The notes below the pieces were generated by a model. That model did not search any database. It worked only from the letters and a program-made list of their open reading frames with translations, and had not been told where the DNA came from. From contig OX485805.1 in NCBI GenBank assembly GCA_950295325.1, forward strand, positions 38,055,501 to 38,119,500: 64,000 nt of DNA, read 5' to 3'. The translations under genes were made by a program, and so were the position numbers. Source of the stretch: Polytrichum commune. Lineage: Eukaryota > Streptophyta > Polytrichopsida > Polytrichales > Polytrichaceae. This document shows, piece after piece, positions 57,754-64,000 of the stretch; positions within the stretch are counted from its first letter, which is position 1; each line of letters starts with the position of its first letter.

Positions 57754-57867
57754 TCACCATGTGATATCACCGGATTGTACAGCAATGAACTGCTTGTAAC
57801 CTCTTTTCTCTATTGAGTCTGCAGGGATACTATAGCCGTGATAGTAATCGCCTTCTGTCCAATGGAC
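57754..57867 (-). pseudogene. Orphan terminal exon or alternative SEC22 exon
   Basis: On minus a T-rich acceptor (TTCCTTTTCAG) precedes 37 codons and a stop: VHWTEGDYYHGYSIPADSIE continuing KRGYKQFIAVQSGDITW. The codon pattern and conserved-looking aromatic residues suggest a real exon, but I do not recognise the protein. It lies 276 bp beyond the SEC22 stop, and its phase (0) would fit splicing from SEC22 exon 4. Either an alternative last exon or a relic of another gene. Confidence 0.4.
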
Positions 57868-58142
57868 CTGAAAAGGAACCATTCTGAAACAAATTTATTA
57901 CAAGGTGTACTTACCACCAACCTATTTGCAAACACTTCACTGCCCTCAAGATTACATGAATTCAACTACCTAAATCCTCTCCCTGCATTGGTGGTTCGAT
58001 CCAAAGGATGGCCATTTCTACAAGGAACTACAAGAATGAGAAGCGATCTCCACAGACGATATAATTTAAGAGGAGACCTGATTCGAATGACCCTGAAAAT
58101 AATTTTACGTGTTCCCTCAGCAGCTGCGGTATTGTGGACATA

Positions 58143-60057
58143 TTACTGCCAGAACAACCGTCGAAACCACAGAAGCAGGATGACTACCCCTAAAACAATA
58201 CCAACAGGTGCCCATTTCCTTATCAAAGCCTGCAATATATAATTTCCACATCGGTAATCAGTCAGTATTGTCCTGAAACGGTGACCAAATCACATGTGAA
58301 TCTTATCTGCAACATGGCATGCACATCTAGATTGCCAGACAAAAGTTGCAAACCCATGTGCATGGACACACGACTCTTTCTGAACTGGATTATTGAACAC
58401 ATGCCACAAATACAACATGGTCACAGATGACAAAGGTCCAATATTCCAGAACAGATGAAAGGTGTTGTACCTGTCGGTTCAAGTCCTTTGCTTTTGTAGC
58501 ATACACCCGAGATTCTGAAGACAGCCTGCTAGACATCTGGCTCACCTCTGGAACAGACAAGTTGGAAATCATCAGAAGACCAAAGAGGTGAATCTATGCC
58601 TGATTACTGCTGATAGAAATAATTGTACAGATGTAAAAAAACATCTCAAGGCACTGGTTTTTCAGTAGGTGTTGCTTTAACTCAAAGTACAGCCTTGCAA
58701 ATTATCTCTGCAGAACTTAAAGTGCTTGGCAACCGTCACAACCTATAAGTTGCGTGGGTGGACATATAATTAAAGATGACATCACAATTATAAAAGTTCG
58801 GATTTGTCATTCAACCATGAGTATTTAAGCACACTCAATGATAGACACATAAACTCCAGTTTAGATCTATATCTAGGAAAATATGGATTTTACAATCAAA
58901 CTTCCTCCAGAGATAATTACAAGGTGCCAACAAGTTTGTGATTTCAACAAACTCAATGAACCAAGAGCAGTGCTCAGACTGTGTTCATGGAGATTCATCC
59001 GGAGAAGAAACTTGTAAGTTCCTCTCTAAAGCACGAAATACATGCATATTGGTCTAAGGTGGATAATGTTGCATCTACAAAGGTCAACGGATCCAGACAT
59101 TTGGAGGTTAAGAACATACGATCAAGTCGATCTCCAACACCCAAAACTTCCTGAATGTTGCGAGTCATAATTTGCTGAACTTCAAATAGGTCATCATTGA
59201 GTTTCGACAGATTTCGTTGGGTTCGGGTGTCCTGGTAGAGCTTCCTTGTTTTTTGAATGAAGGTATCTGCAGTTACACATCAGCTTAGACAACAGGTTTG
59301 CGCCCCTTGTACACCCCATATATTTTCCTTCGGAGTGAAGTGAAACTGCACTGAGGATATATTACCAGTGGCCTCAAATCTTAGGAACCTCTTGTAAGGC
59401 AATCTAAAACGAAATTCAGAGTGGGAATGAATGCACTAGCAATAGACACCTCGAACTTCGAAAAGTGACGATGGTAACTCAATTCCTGCCACCTCGATTG
59501 ACATACGTGATGAGCACATCATTGCAGCTGACATGAGTGGCAAGAGATCAGGCTTACCGAACTTGATAAAAGCATAAGGCCTGGCAACAGTCTCAATTTG
59601 GGAGCGATTCACTTTCTCGAATTCCCGTTGCAGCTCCTCCAGGTATTGGTACGCAAGTTTCTTAGGGTAAGATCGCTCACAAAGGGTAAGGTAGCATACA
59701 CCACCCTCTATGATGTAGCTGTAGCAGCCCTCGTTAAGGAATCATCGCTCTTACACTCCACCACAAAGCAATGATTTCAATAGCTAATCATATAAAGATA
59801 ACAAAAAACCAACCACATTACATCTTACCACTGGCAATTCTTCACAGAAGTCGTTCATATAAAGGATACTGGAAGAAGTAGGAACCGGTCTCGACAGACA
59901 TCCGTGATGGCTCATGTTGCCGTCTGGAGAGCTCCTTACACAACTGCTTCGCTTGTTGCTTATAAAACTCAATGTCCTTCTGGTCACGGCCATCATCCAG
60001 CCCCTCCGCAAGCGGCAGGCCATCCGTAACCCTAGCTATCAAAGTCAGCTTGACCAT
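58143..60057 (-). CDS. SEC22: SEC22, R-SNARE of ER-Golgi transport (five exons)
   Basis: Longin-type R-SNARE for vesicle fusion between ER and Golgi. Exons on minus: 60057-59870, 59718-59558, 59266-59120, 58547-58471, 58229-58143, all GT-AG; the spliced product is 219 aa, close to the family's roughly 218. Residues 1 to about 115 are the longin domain (MVKLTLIARVTDGLPLAEGL start; CERSYPKKLAYQYLEEL; ARPYAFIKF). About 130-190 is the SNARE coiled coil (RNIQEVLGVGDRLDQ, SSRLSSESRVYATKAKDLNR). The last 20 residues are the membrane anchor (WAPVGIVLGVVILLLWF). The N-terminus is nearly family consensus, which fixes the start. No frame problems. Confidence 0.95.
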
Positions 60058-63054
60058 CGCTGAATTGTGCGAGATTGTTCCGCTAAAGTTCGGAATTGTC
60101 TAAACCTCGCCTTGCCGTGGATGATTCGCAAGTGCTTGGATGTTGCGCGTGCGAAGTTCCCGCGCCCGGGGCTCCTAGGGTTTGGTTCGATCGCAAGGGT
60201 TTGGAGCAGGCTCGGAGCTATGGAGCCACGCAACAAACCAAAACCAAAACGAAGACTCGGAAGACTCGATGACACACAAACAACGAAAGCATTGCCAATT
60301 AGGGTTTCCAATTAAGTCCCCTCCCTCCCAAGCCACACTTCTAGCATGTCACTTGGCACCCACCCTACCCAAGTACAAAACATTTTCACCTATTTTTCAA
60401 TTGGAGGATACGACACGTGCTAACCAATAACGTTGCAAGTGTGAGGTAATTATTCGGAAGTTGCATGATGTGGCATGATTTGTAGTCAAGGGCAAGTTGG
60501 CAATATGAGCTTTTTCTTTGGTCAAAATCGACGTGGGGTTGCCTCACATGCCGGGTCACCATTTCAAGCTCAAATTGGTGGTTGACTCTCCATTTCCAAC
60601 TTGGTAACTTCATCGTTACCGCTTTGAAGAAGCTCCGGTTTCAAGCTAAAAGAGTCTAAGCTTAAAACGTTTGAGCTCAATAATCAAAGCATGGCACGAA
60701 AAAATGGTTTCAAAATAAAATAATACCGGTCGTTTTCATTGGCTCCCTTCAAGCTTACATTGCTCGTTTTGAAGAAATATGAATCAAGGTATGTTGTCAT
60801 TTCAAAGATTTGATGGTCAATTTCAAGTCCCTTCCCAATTGGCCTACAAGAACTCCAAGCCACGCTTAGTTGGTTCGACATACATACTACTTGGCATTAT
60901 CACTTGCCAGAGCTACGTGATTGTGTGGGGTGGGGGGGGGTGAAGACTTGGTTGTTGTATATTCTGAATGACTAGGGATATCATGATCTACATGAATACA
61001 TGGAAGTCGTGGCTCTTTAGATGACAAACTTTTCTTTACATGTGAATTGTTTTTTGGAATCACCTACGATTCTCGTTGGCACTGTTGATCCATGCAATAC
61101 ATCTATGAACTCTAACATATCATCTTTTGAGACCACATAGTTAACTTTGAATATTTTTTTCACTTGTTTGGACTTGACACTTCCCTTTTGTGAAGCCATA
61201 AATGCTTACAAATGTTCAATTCTTGCATGTCCACTTGAGAGGGTGAGGTGGTATTTCTCTCCATGAGAGTCTTCAAAACATTCTCAACCATGTTATTTTG
61301 GGAATGTATTACATCGTACCTTATTCATTGCAAAAGAATAAAATATAAATAAATAAACAAGAACTTTGCGTTGACAACATTTTGCCAACAAAAATTCCCA
61401 TGTACAAAGCCTTTCACATCTAAGTGACATTTGGTCATATCATGCATTCATTATTTAAGATAGTTTATGATTTGTAGTGTAAGACATACACATCATCATT
61501 TTAATATACGTATAGTATTGTTGTTTCAAATGTATGTGCTATAAATATGAGTACCTCCTAGTAAGGCAAATTACGAAAAAAAAAACATCAATCATTTTTG
61601 GGTGCATGTCAGTCTAACTGGGTCATCCTTCTTTGGCACTCCACTTCTCGCAATAAATTCAACCCTTAGTGCAGCCCACCTGAATATGCTATTATTAAAT
61701 ATTGATGTCAGTTTTATCTTGATTTCTTCACCTTTGTCCAACGACACACTCAACCTCTGAAATGCGTGCTTTGCACACAACCACCTCCTATGGCAACGAT
61801 CATAAATGTATTTGTTCAAGGACTTGGAATGCCTACCTCTCATGCGCGGACCGCATCTTGGATATGCAAAATATTCCTAGGTTACTACTCCTGATATCTT
61901 CCAATATGCTCAAAGTCCCACATGAGCCCCTTACAACTAAACACATGGTGAATTCTATGTTGTTTTGCGAAGCATCCTCCACTCTAATACACGGCATCTA
62001 TAATTGTTGCAATTTCTCCATCACAAGCTTCATGAGCACATCAAATGTTTGAGAACTCAAACAATCTTTGCCTGACATTATAGAAAGAAGAATAATGAAA
62101 TACTTGTGGGCGACTAGATTTGGTGACAAATTTTAAATAAATGCCACTACTACAACCCTAAATGAGCGGTTGACTTCTTTCCATGCAATTGCAGCCTGTC
62201 TATAGCAAGAAAAAACATGGGATTTTTGAGCTATGTTGCAAAAGACAAATCCATCTCATCGATGTTGGCCCAGATTGAGTTGTCATCAATGTACCTCATA
62301 AGGGTATATGTGACTCGGGGAGATGCCTAGAATTGATAAATGCAAAAACGAACAAGAAGAAATAGGAAAACATCATAATCTCACCAAGGTTATAACAAGT
62401 TTATCTCATAGAGGTACTAAAACCACATGTGAGCATTATTTTTGTTGATGTTAGAATATTAAATTGCTCATAATCATAAGATTGTGAAGGTTAGAGGTAC
62501 ATGAATGAATAAGTTTGAATAATCCCATATGGGTTGTATGAACCAAAGGTGTTGAAGTGGAATGAAATGCAAGTTAAGGAATGCTAATGATCATCTCACT
62601 TTAAGCATTGTTTATGACCGTTTGTGTATATGTATGTGCTTTTGCAATCTGATTTCTAGTTTTATTATGTACTTCAACATGTTAAGGGCCCACTCATGCA
62701 AGTTATAGAGTTGAAGCTTTGATTGCTAGTTAATTAGGATGTGGATCTTGAATGATTCAAGTGCTTGGAAGAGCCTTTAGGACACTTTGTTTTGGAAGTA
62801 CATTGGTGTACATTTGGATCATTGATTTGTATTTGAAGGTTTGGAGATTTTGAGCATTAGAGGTGTACAAGTGCATATTTGGAATTTATGTGCATTGCAT
62901 TGAGTGTTTCTAGCTCAAAGGCATAATTATTGCAGTTGAGTGTTTAAAGACCATTGGTTTTTTTTTTAACAAAACAAAGAACAAGGATAAAGAGAATGCA
63001 AACAACACCAAAGAAATTGATAATAATGTACATAGAATACATTGAGAGATCATG
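60058..63054. other. SEC22 upstream region and AT-rich intergenic DNA
   Basis: 60058-60330 is GC-richer and probably holds the SEC22 promoter and 5' UTR. Beyond it no gene is recognised. A minus frame at 61592-61843 (84 codons, Lys/Arg-rich) has no identifiable domain. A G run lies at about 60932-60942. Confidence 0.4.
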
Positions 63055-64000
63055 TGTAAGTGGATCACGGATTCTAGAGCAATAATACTATATGACTTTC
63101 TATAAGGCGACATTTAATACATATGAGGTAAACTTTTCATACAATGCTCATTGGATGAGGATAGCATTTTGAAAACAATTGGAATAAGATCCATTCCTAT
63201 TGAAGTGTTAATGAAAGATAAAACCAAAATAAATCTTATCAAGAATGCCCTTCATGTGCCCAAATTGAAAGCAAATTTGCTATTGGTGAGCAAACTTTGT
63301 CAAGCAGTTTCAAGGTGCAATTCAACCTAATGAATGCATTGTAAGAGATAATAATAATAATAAATTTGCAATAAAATTATGTGAAGGAAATTTATATTAA
63401 ATAAATTTCACTAAGATGCATAAAGTGGATACGGCTAATTTGACACAATCATTGAAGAAAGATGATACACTTGATGTTTGACATTGTTGGCTTGGACATT
63501 TAAATGTGAAGGGTATGTATGCACTTCAAAGTATGGTGAGTGGTATAAATCATGATAAAAATCTTTAGTCCACATCTTTATTGATTTGTGAAGCATGCAT
63601 TTAGGGTAAATAACATATGGTAGCATAGTCCATTAATGGTGGAGGGTGAACAACTAAACCTTTGAAGATAGTGAATTTTGACTTGTATTGCTCCATGACG
63701 ATTACATTTGTGAGTGATGTAGGATATATTGTGATCTTCATTAACGATTTTTCAAGGAAGGTGTGGGTGTACACATTAAAGTCTAAAAGAGAGTGCTTGG
63801 AGAATTTCAAAGAATTCAAGGCACTTGTAGAGGCGTAATGAAAGTAAAAGACCAAGTTGTTCTGATTGGAAATGATGGTGAGTTCAATTTCAAAGAATTC
63901 CAACATTTTTTACTGGATCTTGGTTTTCAGAAGCAAACATTCACCACGTATAGGCCCCAACAAAATGGAGTGGCGGAGCATGCAAATTATACCATGGTGG
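63055..64000 (+). pseudogene. Degenerate Ty1/copia pol, runs off the window
   Basis: Protease remnant at about 63061 (WITDSRA, where the family has DSGA) followed by NALHVPKLKANLLLVSKL. The gag-pre-integrase zinc region is at about 63476-63545 (WHCWLGHLNVKGMYAL, then CEACI). The integrase core is from about 63660 (VIFINDFSRKVWVYTLKSKR; GNDGEFNF; RPQQNGVAEHANYTM at the edge). Many stops and frameshifts interrupt it. The order protease then integrase, before RT, is diagnostic of Ty1/copia; RT would lie beyond 64000. Confidence 0.82.

Noticed and set aside
57838-58242. 134-codon plus frame over the SEC22 3' end
   Set aside because: Its sequence is the complement of SEC22 exon 5 and the orphan exon, which have clear protein motifs and splice sites.
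61592-61843. 84-codon minus frame as a gene
   Set aside because: No recognised domain, no clear exon partners and repeat-like surroundings; too weak to call.
1-64000. CRISPR arrays, bacterial operons, rRNA or tRNA genes, organelle DNA insertions
   Set aside because: Looked for and not seen; the tandem repeats present lack spacer structure and the coding genes are nuclear plant genes.

Overview
This is nuclear DNA of a land plant. It holds intron-containing genes with GT-AG splice sites for a plastid-type pyruvate,phosphate dikinase, a chloroplast-type thioredoxin (x-like) and a plant SEC22 R-SNARE, set in a large, nested, decaying transposon landscape. The repeat types (chromoviruses with C-terminal chromodomains, DUF7869-type genes, an unusual chromodomain/RNase H polyprotein) recall seed-free plants or gymnosperms more than typical angiosperms. 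That placement is an impression, not a proof.

Layout. 1-6420: a minus-strand Ty3/gypsy chromovirus (element A). Its left LTR is cut by the window edge. It has lost the RT palm, carries a triplicated RNase H segment and has a 56-bp minisatellite. 6520-9620: a two-exon DUF7869-type gene with one frameshift and a 26-bp perfect palindrome in its intron. 11021-20469: a PIF/Harbinger element with a nuclease gene on plus and a trihelix-like gene on minus. A 6-kb chromovirus (element B, 11708-17745, TSD aatag) and a solo LTR of family A (18201-19096, TSD agaaa) interrupt the nuclease gene. Element B's LTRs carry dense TTCnnGAA arrays that match heat-shock elements just upstream of a TATA box.

20.7-38 kb: AT-rich intergenic DNA full of small DNA transposons: a ~400-bp MITE family, a 942-bp TA-flanked element inside one MITE copy, a 1.1-kb Tigger/pogo relic, a 714-bp Stowaway, 104-bp GTGGGCCC-ended MITEs and a 64+64-nt near-perfect fold-back. 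At 28.7-31.6 kb a nearly continuous minus-strand polyprotein of about 1,000 codons carries a chromodomain-like segment, an adenine-methyltransferase-like segment, RNase H, a Cys-rich segment and an endonuclease-like C-terminus. It is the least familiar unit in the window.

38974-49450: PPDK, 20 coding exons, 977 aa, uninterrupted, with its catalytic His and Cys and the regulatory Thr all present. Intron 1 is four degenerate tandem repeats, and it ends with an in-frame ATG that could start a cytosolic isoform. 49.5-53.6 kb: dispersed repeats. 54052-57061: two-exon thioredoxin x-like gene. 57754-57867: orphan exon. 58143-60057 (minus): five-exon SEC22. 60.1-63 kb: repeat-poor AT-rich DNA. 63055-64000: a degenerate Ty1/copia pol that runs off the window.

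The three host genes serve separate housekeeping roles: pyruvate to PEP conversion, plastid redox control, and ER-Golgi vesicle fusion. Nothing suggests they form a cluster. All exon boundaries were worked out by hand from reading-frame continuity and splice dinucleotides.
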